A stretch of 64,000 nucleotides of DNA from assembly GCA_050951605.1 (NCBI GenBank), contig JBMNJJ010000005.1, positions 1-64,000 of the forward strand. The letters are read 5' to 3'. The notes under the pieces are model-generated. The model worked only from the letters and a program-made list of their open reading frames with translations. It did not search any database and was not told the DNA's origin. Every line of letters begins with the position of its first letter. Position 1 is the first letter of the stretch. Both the position numbers and the translations under genes were made by a program. The stretch comes from DUTS01 sp050951605 (GTDB lineage: Bacteria > Bacillota > Peptococcia > DRI-13 > DTU073). Below, piece by piece: positions 8,486-16,759 of this stretch.

Positions 8486-9484
8486 CTATAATATCTTTTT
8501 AATGAATTTACTTAGAAGGTTTCCTCTCTTTATTATCCTTCCATTCAGTTTGCGATAATTTTTACATTCAAAACATGGTATTCCTTCCTTGGGTTCTTTT
8601 TTGCCAAGCAGCATCAGTCTGGCGTATTTTATTTTTTCACTGTTTAAACATTTCAGGAGCCCATCCTCAAACACATTTCCGCCAAAATCGATACCTTTAT
8701 TAATGCAACAGCCAAGAACTTTTCCATCCCAATTTATCTGAGGACAGTCCCATAATTGCTCGCAAATAGACTCAGTATACATTTTCCCCATCTTTTTATT
8801 GAACTCATCCCTTGATGCATAACCCCCCAACTCATTTCTAATAGCCTCGGCATTAATTATCGGGGAATACTTGGGATTAAAGTTCAGCTTCAAATAGAAA
8901 TTCATATTTAGCTCTTTTGCTTTCTTTTTTGCTTCAGGAATTTCATGTTCGTTGTGCCCAAAGATAATGAACTGCCACCTCATTAAAGGATATTTTGAAT
9001 TGTATTTTTCTTTGTACTTATTAATAATTTTAATATTATTTATAACGGTATCATAGTTCCCGTTAATTCTATATATCTGGTATGTATTACTGCTGCATCC
9101 ATCGATAGAACACGACATGGAATGAAATCTGTATTTCACCAGTCCTTCAAGCACTTCTTCATCGACATTATTAAGATTAACACCATTATTGGCAGTTAGT
9201 TTTATGTTACGCTCATACCCGTATCTTATAATGTCTAAAATCTCAGGATTGAGAAATATTTCCCCATAATTGGAAAGTTCAATTTCCTTTACCCAAGGAT
9301 TATCATCAACAAGCTTCTTAAAATTAGAGAATTTTAAGAAGCCTTTTCCAATTATAGAATTCTCAATATTACCCTTAGATTGGGAACAAAGAACACACTT
9401 TAATTGGCACACTGATGATGCCTCAAGTCGAATTTTCTTAGGCTTTACCTTTATGTCTCTCATTTTCATACCCCAGTTATACAT
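8486..9484 (-). CDS. Radical SAM protein with SPASM-like C-terminal cysteines
   Basis: A 332-residue protein. CQLKCVLC near residue 27 is the CxxxCxxC radical SAM [4Fe-4S] motif, followed by an EIELSNYGEIFLNPE segment typical of the barrel. The C-terminal part has CPQINWDGKVLGCC and CFEC, as in SPASM domains that hold auxiliary Fe-S clusters in peptide- or protein-modifying enzymes. The start is uncertain: ATGs at 9484, 9469 and 9463 are possible, the last best placed after GGGG. The substrate is unknown; a possible coupled upstream peptide is listed under findings. Confidence 0.85.
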   Translation of the reverse strand: MYNWGMKMRDIKVKPKKIRLEASSVCQLKCVLCSQSKGNIENSIIGKGFLKFSNFKKLVDDNPWVKEIELSNYGEIFLNPEILDIIRYGYERNIKLTANNGVNLNNVDEEVLEGLVKYRFHSMSCSIDGCSSNTYQIYRINGNYDTVINNIKIINKYKEKYNSKYPLMRWQFIIFGHNEHEIPEAKKKAKELNMNFYLKLNFNPKYSPIINAEAIRNELGGYASRDEFNKKMGKMYTESICEQLWDCPQINWDGKVLGCCINKGIDFGGNVFEDGLLKCLNSEKIKYARLMLLGKKEPKEGIPCFECKNYRKLNGRIIKRGNLLSKFIKKIL

Positions 9485-9596
9485 TGATCTTCACACACTA
9501 CAGCAATTCCCGCTTCATAACTACGTTTTTGCCATAGATATAGTTTTCCCTCAAGATTGAATTTATTGGGATTTCCTTCGAACAACCCATATATTG

Positions 9597-9625
9597 AAAC
9601 TATCACATTTGCATAATATGGTCAA
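9597..9625 (-). promoter_or_regulatory. Possible promoter of the radical SAM gene
   Basis: TTGACC and TAGTTT are separated by 17 bases on the minus strand, about 115 bp upstream of the radical SAM start. The -35 box is good, the -10 box poor. Confidence 0.4.
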
Positions 9626-9650
9626 TATTATTTTATTTAGCTTTTTTAAT

Positions 9651-9693
9651 AAAAAAACACGACTAACCTGTAAGTTTAGTCGTGTTTTTTTTT
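9651..9693 (-). terminator. Intrinsic terminator after the lyase gene
   Basis: A perfect 10-bp stem (ACACGACTAA / TTAGTCGTGT) with A-runs before and T-runs after, so it can act on both strands. It lies 18 bases beyond the stop codon of the minus-strand lyase gene. Confidence 0.9.
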
Positions 9694-9710
9694 AGCTATT
9701 CTTCCTACAT

Positions 9711-11159
9711 CTACAGACTGTCCCCAAAGTCTTTTCTGAACTGTTCTACTAATTTAGGTTGCCAATCGGTAACTGTAGCTAATTTGCCAAAGAAGAAGCG
9801 TAATATTTTCGGTTCTTCCACAAAGGTTAACCCACCAACAAGCTTACGATTTTCAAATAGCCAACAGAGACGATCAACCGCATATTTAACTTGCGAAAGA
9901 GTAAAGACTCGGCGAGGCATAGCTAAACGTAATAGCTCCACATTAGCTAAAGGTTCATAACCATGTTCATCCCTTTGTTCAGACATTGTGCCTCTTTCCA
10001 TTCCCCGTACACCACTTACAAGGTAGAAGGCAGCAGCCAATGCTCCAGCAGGATATTGATTTTGAGGGATATGAGGTAAAAATTCCAACGCATTAACATG
10101 GCAACCTAAACCTCCCGGAGGCGTAACCACCGGTACACCCTTTTTCTGAAGTTCTTCGGTCATAAATGCAATAAACTGAGGTCCTTGATTAATCATATTC
10201 TCATCCATCGTTTCCTCTAAACCAACTGCAATAGCTTCCATTTCTCGCACAGACATCCCACCATAAGTAAGAAAACCTTCATAAAGAGGAACAAGCTCCC
10301 GCATTTTAACAAAAGCCTCTTCGTTATTTGTACAAATCGCGCCACCACGTGCACAACCTAATTTTCGTGCCGAGAAATAGATGATATCTGTCAAGTCCGC
10401 TATTTTTCTAGTAATTTCTCGAATACTCATCTCCCGACAATTTTCTTCCCGTTCTTTAATAAAATATAGATTATCAGCCAACAAACTAGCATCTAAAACA
10501 AGCAGAAGACCAAATTCATCACAAACCTTACGAATCTCAGACATATTTTCTAAAGAAAAAGGTTGCCCGCCAATTAAATTGGCTCCCGCTTCTAAACGCA
10601 CAAACGCTATCTTTTCTGCACCATGTTTCTCAATTATAGCTTTAAGTTTAGCTATATCCATATTACCCTTAAAAGGATGGGAACTAGTTAAATTCAAAGC
10701 TTCTTTTGTAGGAATTTCCTCAACCGTACCGCCATTTAAAGTAATATGTGCTTTGGTGGTAGTAAAATGATAATTCATGGGTACCACCGAACCCGGTGTA
10801 ACAAATGCTTGAGAAACAATATTCTCACACGCTCTTCCTTGGTGAGCAGGTAAAAACAGCTTCTTCCCAAAAATCTCTTCAATTTTAACAGAAAGTCTTG
10901 TAAAAGTTTCTGAACCGGCATAACTATCATCAGCCCGCATCATAGAGGCCATCTGCAAGTCACTCATGGCATTGACACCACTATCTGTTAACATATCCAT
11001 AAAGATATCACGATTCTTAAGTAAAAAAGTATTATTGCCTGCCGCCGTAATTGCTTCCAAGCGACGCTCAATCGGCTTAAGGTCTAATTTTTGCACAATC
11101 CGAACTTTGTGCATTTCTAAGGGAATATCATCCCCATAAAAAAACTTTACAGTTGACAT
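9711..11159 (-). CDS. Tyrosine phenol-lyase/tryptophanase-family beta-eliminating lyase
   Basis: A 482-residue PLP enzyme of the TnaA/TPL family, which splits tyrosine or tryptophan to phenol or indole, pyruvate and ammonia. Seen: LPAHQGRACENI, VRLEAGANLIGGQPFS, LVLDASLLADN and the PLP-lysine region FSARKLGCARGG. Two features are tyrosine phenol-lyase-like by family knowledge: an Arg in MERGTMSEQ (TnaA has a non-polar residue there) and Phe-Phe in EPKILRFFFGKL where TnaA has a His. The Lys region differs from both classical enzymes, so the substrate is open. The ATG follows GAGGAGG. It is monocistronic behind a 210-nt leader. Confidence 0.85.
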   Translation of the reverse strand: MSTVKFFYGDDIPLEMHKVRIVQKLDLKPIERRLEAITAAGNNTFLLKNRDIFMDMLTDSGVNAMSDLQMASMMRADDSYAGSETFTRLSVKIEEIFGKKLFLPAHQGRACENIVSQAFVTPGSVVPMNYHFTTTKAHITLNGGTVEEIPTKEALNLTSSHPFKGNMDIAKLKAIIEKHGAEKIAFVRLEAGANLIGGQPFSLENMSEIRKVCDEFGLLLVLDASLLADNLYFIKEREENCREMSIREITRKIADLTDIIYFSARKLGCARGGAICTNNEEAFVKMRELVPLYEGFLTYGGMSVREMEAIAVGLEETMDENMINQGPQFIAFMTEELQKKGVPVVTPPGGLGCHVNALEFLPHIPQNQYPAGALAAAFYLVSGVRGMERGTMSEQRDEHGYEPLANVELLRLAMPRRVFTLSQVKYAVDRLCWLFENRKLVGGLTFVEEPKILRFFFGKLATVTDWQPKLVEQFRKDFGDSL

Positions 11160-11197
11160 TGTTTTTTCCTCCTCATAAATAAATTATAGTTGGTATT

Positions 11198-11372
11198 CTA
11201 CGCTTCTACCGTCCTTCCGTACCTCCTTTGCTAGAACTTTTCGGTAGGAGAAAAAACAAAAACACCCCTCGATAGGAGTGCACAATTAATTAAAGGTATC
11301 CACCTTTTTCTACCGTCCTACCGTTCTACTGTCCTACAATTTGTTCAATAATCTACTTCACTACAAATACTA
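11198..11372 (-). promoter_or_regulatory. Lyase leader with an eight-nucleotide-spaced UAG/GAG array
   Basis: Read as RNA from the minus strand, UAG triplets begin (plus coordinates of the complementary CTA) at 11370, 11361, 11353, 11334, 11326, 11318 and 11310, upstream of a terminator. Downstream of it are UAG 11231, GAG 11223, AAG 11214, UAG 11206 and UAG 11198. Spacing is mostly 8 nt. A small hairpin (AAAGGT-GGAT-ACCTTT) sits between the first block and the terminator. TRAP, encoded in this window, binds (G/U)AG repeats, though its known sites are more tightly spaced. Confidence 0.45.
11251..11282 (-). terminator. Terminator in the leader of the lyase gene
   Basis: On the minus strand CACTCC-TATC-GGGGTG-type pairing is followed by TTTTTGTTTTTT. 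It lies downstream of the leader promoter and about 90 bases before the start codon, so it fits transcription attenuation. It would also stop read-through from the gene upstream. Confidence 0.7.
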
Positions 11373-11379
11373 CCTGTAT

Positions 11380-11408
11380 ATTGTACAATAAACTACTCTA
11401 ACTTGCAA
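11380..11408 (-). promoter_or_regulatory. Promoter of the lyase leader transcript
   Basis: TTGCAA and TACAAT with a 17-base spacer on the minus strand, predicting transcription start near 11373 and a leader of about 210 nt. Confidence 0.65.
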
Positions 11409-11451
11409 TAGGAAATTACGCCTCTCCCATTCGCCCCACCTGGTGACCTTC

Positions 11452-12222
11452 TTATTGTTCAAGTAACTGCCCTGCTTGACAATAAAGAGCAGGAGCAGGC
11501 AGCTCTCCTTTTAAAAATAGCTGTTTTAAACATTCTTCCTCATAGTCATGAGTAATAAAAAAGTACAACTCTGCTTTATAATTAGGCTTAATCATTCCTC
11601 TATCCGTCTTTCCCATCGCCTTGGCCGGACAACTGGTAAGATATGCAGCTAGTTCCGGTAAAGAAGCCGTACCTGACAACAATTTTTCTTCAGCTAATTC
11701 TAAAGGCAAAAGATAAACTTTGCTCATTGCCGACAATTTTTTTTGCAAATTATTAAAGGTTTTTTGTGGTTTCTCTCCCCTTTGCTGGGCAACTTGTGCT
11801 AGATTAAATCCTGAATAAGGTTCCCCCTGAAAATAAAGATAAGAAGCAGGATAATGAGGATAGCTTGTCCTAAAAAGATGTTCTACCAACCCACCCTTAT
11901 CCGCCTCCTCCATATTTACCGGTCTTACAGGCCAAGGCATTACAGTCAAACCACCGGCATCAAATATCGGAAAATCCAACTCCTGCACAGACCCCACCTC
12001 AACAATATAGCCATCTCTAATGGCTATATCCCCGCGAAACATCTCCTTTTTACCTGTGCCATCAAGAATAAGTGCATGTTTAATTACTAAATCATACGGC
12101 TTATTTGTCTGAGAAAACTGTATTTCCCCTTCTGCCCGAAGTGAAGTAAACAGAAAAAAATAAAAACAGTAACTAATTACAGCAACTAATCCAATTAAGA
12201 AGACTATTTTTACTTTTCGCAA
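11452..12222 (-). CDS. Membrane-anchored, reduced amidohydrolase-like protein
   Basis: A 256-residue protein with an N-terminal membrane segment (VFLIGLVAVISYCFYFFLF). It continues with DLVIKHALILDGTG and GDIAIRDGYIVEVG, the N-terminal strands of amidohydrolase/D-aminoacylase proteins. The C-terminal part has LTSCPAKAMGKTDRGMIKPN, matching the family's closing segment. The metal-binding HxH that should follow the first part is absent (VMPWPVRPVN instead), and the barrel is about half the usual length. It is either a non-catalytic derivative or a decaying gene with an intact frame. Start is TTG after AAAGGA. Confidence 0.6.
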   Translation of the reverse strand: MRKVKIVFLIGLVAVISYCFYFFLFTSLRAEGEIQFSQTNKPYDLVIKHALILDGTGKKEMFRGDIAIRDGYIVEVGSVQELDFPIFDAGGLTVMPWPVRPVNMEEADKGGLVEHLFRTSYPHYPASYLYFQGEPYSGFNLAQVAQQRGEKPQKTFNNLQKKLSAMSKVYLLPLELAEEKLLSGTASLPELAAYLTSCPAKAMGKTDRGMIKPNYKAELYFFITHDYEEECLKQLFLKGELPAPALYCQAGQLLEQ

Positions 12223-12258
12223 AAAAATCGTCCTTTCTTCTGTTTTATAATTTCATAT

Positions 12259-12996
12259 TCACATAATTCCTGCCGATTGAGCATAAAAAAGAAGAGAAAC
12301 CATTAACGTATTCCAAACAGAATGAGCCACCATAGAAGTGTAAAGTGAACCTGTTCTAATATAAAGTAAATTTAACCAAATCCCACCAATTGTAATCGGA
12401 ATAAATCTAACTAAATCAAAATGCAGAAAACTAAAAAAAATACTAGTAATAATTACAGCGGGTAACGCTCCCGTTATTTTACTTACAGCGGGATAAAGAA
12501 AACCTCGGAAATAAAGTTCTTCACTAAAAGGAGCAAATACAGAAACTATCAACAGACATAAGATTCGTTCCCACCATCCCCAAGCAGTTTTAAAAATATC
12601 AACAATTGCTTGTTCCTCTACCTTAAAAGGAAAAAACAAACTAATAATTGCTACGAGAATCGTCATAATGAAAAAAAGCAAAATCCCCTGACTAATCCCC
12701 ATAGTTAACCAATTTTTCCCCGTACCCTGCTTTAATCCGACCTCACGCCAGGTTAAATGATATTTTAACTTTAAAATTAAACTTATTAACAGAAAAAAGA
12801 AAACTGCAACAAACAAACTATTCCAAAAAATTTGTCCTAAAAGCATATTACCAGGACTTATATTTTTACTTAAACTATTAAACCAAGCCATTTTAGGAAA
12901 AGGCAAAATTCGCTTCATACTCAAAATAATAATAAACACCAATAAAGCTTCTACAACTGACCATTGTGGCTTCTGATTGTTTCTTCCTTTTTCCAT
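12259..12996 (-). CDS. CPBP-family intramembrane metalloprotease (CAAX protease-like)
   Basis: A 245-residue membrane protein with several hydrophobic segments. The three conserved CPBP motifs are present: EELYFRG, FSFLHFD and a final VAHSVWNTL carrying the third metal ligand. Bacterial members are linked to bacteriocin immunity or maturation, or protein processing; no bacteriocin gene is visible next to it. I chose the ATG at 12996, 5 nt after AAGGTGG, over a GTG at 13005 that overlaps that ribosome site. Confidence 0.9.
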   Translation of the reverse strand: MEKGRNNQKPQWSVVEALLVFIIILSMKRILPFPKMAWFNSLSKNISPGNMLLGQIFWNSLFVAVFFFLLISLILKLKYHLTWREVGLKQGTGKNWLTMGISQGILLFFIMTILVAIISLFFPFKVEEQAIVDIFKTAWGWWERILCLLIVSVFAPFSEELYFRGFLYPAVSKITGALPAVIITSIFFSFLHFDLVRFIPITIGGIWLNLLYIRTGSLYTSMVAHSVWNTLMVSLLFYAQSAGIM

Positions 12997-13031
12997 CAAC
13001 GCCACCTTCTTTTAAAAATAATTTACCTCGA

Positions 13032-14456
13032 TTATATCATATCCCTTTGCTGGAAATGAATAGCTCCATGGTCAATCGCCTGATAAGCTTCCGACACTGC
13101 CTCAGAAATAGTAGGATGTGGATGAATACACTTTACCAATTCTTCCACTGTAGTTCTTAATTTCATCGCTACTACTGCTTCCGCAACCAACTCCGTAGCT
13201 GAAGTCCCAAAAATGTGAACCCCTAATATTCTTTTAGAACACTTATCTACAGCAACCTTAATAAATCCCCTCATCTCTCCCTCCAGCTGAGCCTTACTAT
13301 TAGCAGCTAGGGGGAACTTTCCAACTTTAACTTCTCCGTATTTTTCCCGAGCCTCTTTTTCTGTTAAGCCTACGGAAGCTATTTCCGGGAAAGAATAAAC
13401 ACACTGAGGAATAACCCCATAGTCCATTTTGGGCTTCTGCCCCCCAATATTTTCTACCGCTACAAGTGCCTCTGCAGATGCTTTATGAGCTAACATATAT
13501 TTACCATTCACATCACCTACAGCATAAATCTGAGGTACATTAGTACGCAAAAATTCATCCGTAATTATCGCACCTCTTTCTGTCTTTAGACCTAGCTTTT
13601 CTACGTTAATACCCTCGTAACAAGGAGTTCTACCCACAGCAATAAGAACTTTTTCACCTTTTAATTCCTTGGTTTTTCCTTCTTTTTCTAAGAAAAGCGT
13701 ATTTCCTCTTATCTCTATGGCTCTCGCCCCAGTATATAAATCGATTCCATTACCTTTTAAAATACGTGCTAATTCCCGAGCAATTTCTTCATCCATATTC
13801 GGTAAAAGCCTTTCTTCCATTTCAATAATCGTTACTTCCGCTCCCAGCTCACGAAAAATAAGAGCAAATTCTACACCAATAACCCCGCCGCCCAAGATCA
13901 ACAAAGAAGAAGGTACTTCTTCTAAAGATAAGGCTTCATCACTCGTCATCACCGCAGAAGAAGCTATTCCCGGCAAAGGAAGCAGTCTAGGTTTAGAGCC
14001 TGTAGCGATAATTACCTGACGCACTTGATAATTTTTATCTTCAACCCGAATCAAATCAGGGCGTTCATCCATTACAGCTCTACCCTGAATAACTTGCACC
14101 CCATGTTCCTTTAAAAGACCGGCTACACCTTTCGTCACCCGCATTACCGTTCTGTTTTTCCTCTGCTGTAATTTCGCTATGTCTATCTTGGCCCTACTTA
14201 AGTCTACTCCTGTAATCGCCATCCGCGATAGCTTCTGCAACTCTCGCCAGGTCTTCACACTTTGTAAAAGAGCCTTCGTCGGTATACAACCTCTATTTAG
14301 ACAAGTACCACCTAACTTTTCCTTTTCGAAAAGAATTACTTTCATCCCTAACTGAGCTGCCCTAATCGCTGCTACATACCCACCCGGACCACCACCAATT
14401 ATCCCTAAGTCATAACTTTCTACATTCATTTCTTCATTTAATGGCACCCTCACCAC
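13032..14456 (-). CDS. lpdA: Dihydrolipoamide dehydrogenase (E3)
   Basis: A 474-residue pyridine nucleotide-disulphide oxidoreductase that reoxidises dihydrolipoamide with NAD+. Seen: FAD loop GIIGGGPGGYVAA, redox disulphide GGTCLNRGCIPTK, NAD loop LGGGVIGVEFA, second FAD motif YAVGDVNG, and C-terminal catalytic HPHPTISEA. E3 serves 2-oxoacid dehydrogenases or the glycine cleavage system, but no E1, E2 or lipoyl protein is adjacent, so its complex is unknown. The start is ambiguous: GTG codons at 14456, 14453 and 14447 all follow AAGGAG. Confidence 0.95.
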   Translation of the reverse strand: MVRVPLNEEMNVESYDLGIIGGGPGGYVAAIRAAQLGMKVILFEKEKLGGTCLNRGCIPTKALLQSVKTWRELQKLSRMAITGVDLSRAKIDIAKLQQRKNRTVMRVTKGVAGLLKEHGVQVIQGRAVMDERPDLIRVEDKNYQVRQVIIATGSKPRLLPLPGIASSAVMTSDEALSLEEVPSSLLILGGGVIGVEFALIFRELGAEVTIIEMEERLLPNMDEEIARELARILKGNGIDLYTGARAIEIRGNTLFLEKEGKTKELKGEKVLIAVGRTPCYEGINVEKLGLKTERGAIITDEFLRTNVPQIYAVGDVNGKYMLAHKASAEALVAVENIGGQKPKMDYGVIPQCVYSFPEIASVGLTEKEAREKYGEVKVGKFPLAANSKAQLEGEMRGFIKVAVDKCSKRILGVHIFGTSATELVAEAVVAMKLRTTVEELVKCIHPHPTISEAVSEAYQAIDHGAIHFQQRDMI

Positions 14457-14531
14457 ACTCCTTCTCGCCTTTTCTTCTACACGATGATTATATTTCCCTG
14501 CAGTAAAAATACTTACTATTTACTTTTTTGA

Positions 14532-14571
14532 TAAAAAATACAGAAGCTGATATATTCCATCAGCTTCTGTA
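14532..14571 (-). terminator. Intrinsic terminator after modular-family gene A1
   Basis: A perfect 12-bp stem (ACAGAAGCTGAT / ATCAGCTTCTGT) followed on the minus strand by ATTTTTT. It lies about 100 bases downstream of gene A1 and upstream of the lipoamide dehydrogenase gene. Confidence 0.8.
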
Positions 14572-14672
14572 CATCAGTGAAGAGCAATAAAAAACACTCA
14601 CCTAGAATCTTTTGCAAATTGACAAGCACACTTCTTTTTTACCTCATAAATAGTTCCAAATTCTGAGGCAAA

Positions 14673-15431
14673 TTATCGTTCTGGTACCTGCTTTCCCATT
14701 ACTCTCTCTGTTTTATTACCTTGTTCCTTATTGCGTACGGCCGTATTTATTTTAATCACTAACGGCTCTCTCATGTCATCACCATATTTTTTATCTAATC
14801 TTTGATTCATATCTTGCAACAATAACTTTTGTCGGTTAAATTGCCGCCATTTTTCAACAACCTCACTATACATTTTCTCATTCTCGGCCACGATATCTTC
14901 AATTCCCTTTAAACTTTGCTCCATAGGGCTATCACTGAAATATCTCTTTTCTAAAAGTTTTAATTCCTGTAAACTTTCACTCATAAGCGGTGATCTTATT
15001 GCAAAACGCGACATCTTTGCAATTTTTTCAGGTTGGGCTAAATATTCTTTTAGCTGTACATTATCAGCTTTAGCATTCCTAGCATCACGCCAAAACTCAG
15101 ACAATCTATCAAGGTCAGCTTTTATTGTGCGCCATATCTTTGCTAACTTTACGCTAATATTCCCGGTTTCTAAAACACCTTTTAGTAATTCCTTTTTTTG
15201 CTCTTCAACAACTTGAATATTATGAATGTATATTTCATCATTAATTTCTGGTGGATTATCTAATGCGTAAAAAGCATCTGTGCGCGATCCCTTAATATTT
15301 TTAAGCATTTCTGTTAATAAAGACTTTTCTTGAAACTCCCATTGGTGATAGTCTTCGATTTCATTCGAATTTTTTTGCCGATACTTTTGAACAATTACCT
15401 CTTCATACAAATTATCGAAAACATTTTTCAT
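14673..15431 (-). CDS. Unrecognised helical protein, modular family A member (A1)
   Basis: A 252-residue cytoplasmic, charged, helical protein I do not recognise. It starts MKNVFDNLYEEVIV, then holds one copy of the family module: SRTDAFYALDN-PEINDEIY, LAKIWRTIKADLD, then YLAQPEKIAKM to ELKLLEKRYF. A C-terminal motif follows (DMNQRLDKKYGDDMREPL), then a basic tail. Long stretches are nearly identical to A2 at DNA level (17.1-17.6 kb), so the duplication is recent. I chose the ATG at 15431 because it aligns with A2; a longer frame from 15473 would begin inside the -10 box. No function is claimed. Confidence 0.8.
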   Translation of the reverse strand: MKNVFDNLYEEVIVQKYRQKNSNEIEDYHQWEFQEKSLLTEMLKNIKGSRTDAFYALDNPPEINDEIYIHNIQVVEEQKKELLKGVLETGNISVKLAKIWRTIKADLDRLSEFWRDARNAKADNVQLKEYLAQPEKIAKMSRFAIRSPLMSESLQELKLLEKRYFSDSPMEQSLKGIEDIVAENEKMYSEVVEKWRQFNRQKLLLQDMNQRLDKKYGDDMREPLVIKINTAVRNKEQGNKTERVMGKQVPER

Positions 15432-15471
15432 TATAACACGTCTCCCTTTTGCCAATCTTCTAATTATAACC

Positions 15472-15500
15472 ATTATGCCATATTTCCAGTATTTTGTAAA
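15472..15500 (-). promoter_or_regulatory. Shared-family promoter, gene A1
   Basis: TTTACA, 17-base spacer AAATACTGGAAATATGG, CATAAT on the minus strand. The spacer is conserved in the promoters of the other family genes, so it looks like an operator as well as a promoter. Confidence 0.65.
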
Positions 15501-15521
15501 AACGGTTAGAAATCAATATAA

Positions 15522-16577
15522 CTAGCGACAAACCCTTTCGTTTATTACCCGTTTACCCTTACTTTGCCCCGTTTCGTTCTCCCTAACAGTTCGTTCAGTC
15601 TCCCCAGCATTAAGAAATTGTCTTTCCTCCCAGCCTAACCTTGTTCTGACTTCTTCTAAAGCTTCTAATCCTTTTCCTCCATTATATTGTGCATAAGTTT
15701 TTTCAAGCTCCTCTAAAACATCACATTGCTCTCTATAAAATCGTTCTGTATTGTAAGTACCCGTTTCATTGCAAATAATTGTCGATACGGCTATTTTCCA
15801 TAATTTCGCTCTCAACCTAAGGTCATTTATTATTTTTTCAACTTTATTAATTTCTTTTTTTCTAATATATAGGCAACCTTTATTTAAAAGGTGTTCATAC
15901 ATCTTTCCCAGTACAGAACCCAATATTTTGTCTATATTCTCTAGTGTATCCTTATATTTCTGCTCAATCTGATGAAACGCCTTATCTTTTTCTTGATCAC
16001 TATTACCTGTTGGAGCAGGGAAATCCTCACTTTCGTAATATATCGGGATCTGCTCAACTGTGTCCATAAGTTGTTTTAATTTATAATCTTTCTCTATTTT
16101 TTGCTCGACTTTAATTTCCCCATGAACTTTCTTGTATGATAGTTTATCCAACTCCAGTCTCCCTTGACTTGTAGTTTCTAAACTTTTGAGTCTGTTTATA
16201 TTTTCTATTCTAAAATCTGAGCCTTCCGCTCTAAATTTATTCCAAAGCCAAGCCCGTTCTTCAAACCTTTTTCGTAATTCATAAATTTCTTCAGAACTAA
16301 AATACTTGTCTAATAATTTCCCATATTCTTCAAATTGAACATCAATAACCCTTAATTCCTTAGCATAAATCTCATCATTTATTGAGCTGTCTATATTCTG
16401 ACTGTAATACTGGAGAGGAAGGTGAAGGGAGAAAGCACTTTTATCGAATTTATCCAAATGATATGCAATTAAACTATCCATCTCACGTATTGTGTAAAAT
16501 CTCATGAATTTTTTCAGTGGGCTTCTCACTCTTTCAGATTCACCAATTAATCTTTTATACCTTTCATAAAATATCAT
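15522..16577 (-). CDS. Unrecognised helical protein, modular family B member with two modules (B1)
   Basis: About 351 residues, helical and charged, no recognised domain. It begins MIFYERYKRLIG. A first module has SSINDEIYAKELRVID and RAWLWNKF; a second has PIYYESEDFPAPTGNSDQEK, KYKDTLENIDKI and RAKLWKIA. It ends with YAQYNGGKGLEALEE and a basic tail (SKGKRVINERVCR). The second half is closely similar to B2. The NDEIY and LW motifs are shared with family A, implying a common module. The ATG at 16577 is preferred over GTGs just upstream; the ribosome site (GGTGAG) is weak. Confidence 0.75.
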   Translation of the reverse strand: MIFYERYKRLIGESERVRSPLKKFMRFYTIREMDSLIAYHLDKFDKSAFSLHLPLQYYSQNIDSSINDEIYAKELRVIDVQFEEYGKLLDKYFSSEEIYELRKRFEERAWLWNKFRAEGSDFRIENINRLKSLETTSQGRLELDKLSYKKVHGEIKVEQKIEKDYKLKQLMDTVEQIPIYYESEDFPAPTGNSDQEKDKAFHQIEQKYKDTLENIDKILGSVLGKMYEHLLNKGCLYIRKKEINKVEKIINDLRLRAKLWKIAVSTIICNETGTYNTERFYREQCDVLEELEKTYAQYNGGKGLEALEEVRTRLGWEERQFLNAGETERTVRENETGQSKGKRVINERVCR

Positions 16578-16582
16578 CACTC

Positions 16583-16723
16583 TCACCACCCATACCTATA
16601 CTTCTTTTTGCCAATTAATCCTTTATACCTTTTATAAAATACTACAATTACAGCCAAATTGCGTTCTTCTTTCAAATCACTTTTTTCTTGCCTCCGCCAT
16701 ATCTTGGCAAACTCAGCCTGCAT
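16583..16723 (-). pseudogene. Small chimeric remnant of the modular family
   Basis: A 46-codon frame reads MQAEFAKIWRRQEKSDLKEE, then VVFYKRYKGLIGKKKYRYGWW. The first part carries the AKIWR motif of family A; the second repeats the opening of B1 (IFYERYKRLIG). The near-repeat also shows in DNA (TTTATACCTTTTATAAAATA at 16623 versus a similar run near 16550). This suggests a partial tandem duplication or a collapsed family member just upstream of B1. Confidence 0.45.
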
Positions 16724-16728
16724 ATTTA

Positions 16729-16759
16729 TAAAAAACAAAGAAGCTACCGTCCTTCTTTA
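16729..16759 (-). terminator. Terminator with a competing hairpin, after gene A2
   Basis: On the minus strand AAAGAAG pairs with CTTCTTT around GACGGTAG, followed by GTTTTTT. A mutually exclusive pairing (CTACCGT with ACGGTAG) includes part of the same stem. This could be a simple terminator for A2 or an attenuator for the genes beyond. Confidence 0.6.

Noticed and set aside
8455..8490. GTGTCAAGGGGACGGGG segment as a mobile repeat
   Set aside because: It resembles repeats seen in some Firmicutes, but only one copy was noticed and no transposase is attached, so no element is called.
11160..11380. T-box riboswitch in the lyase leader (GGTGGATACC before a terminator)
   Set aside because: The promoter leaves only about 90 nt before the terminator, too short for a T-box Stem I and specifier loop, and the T-box core sequence is not matched.
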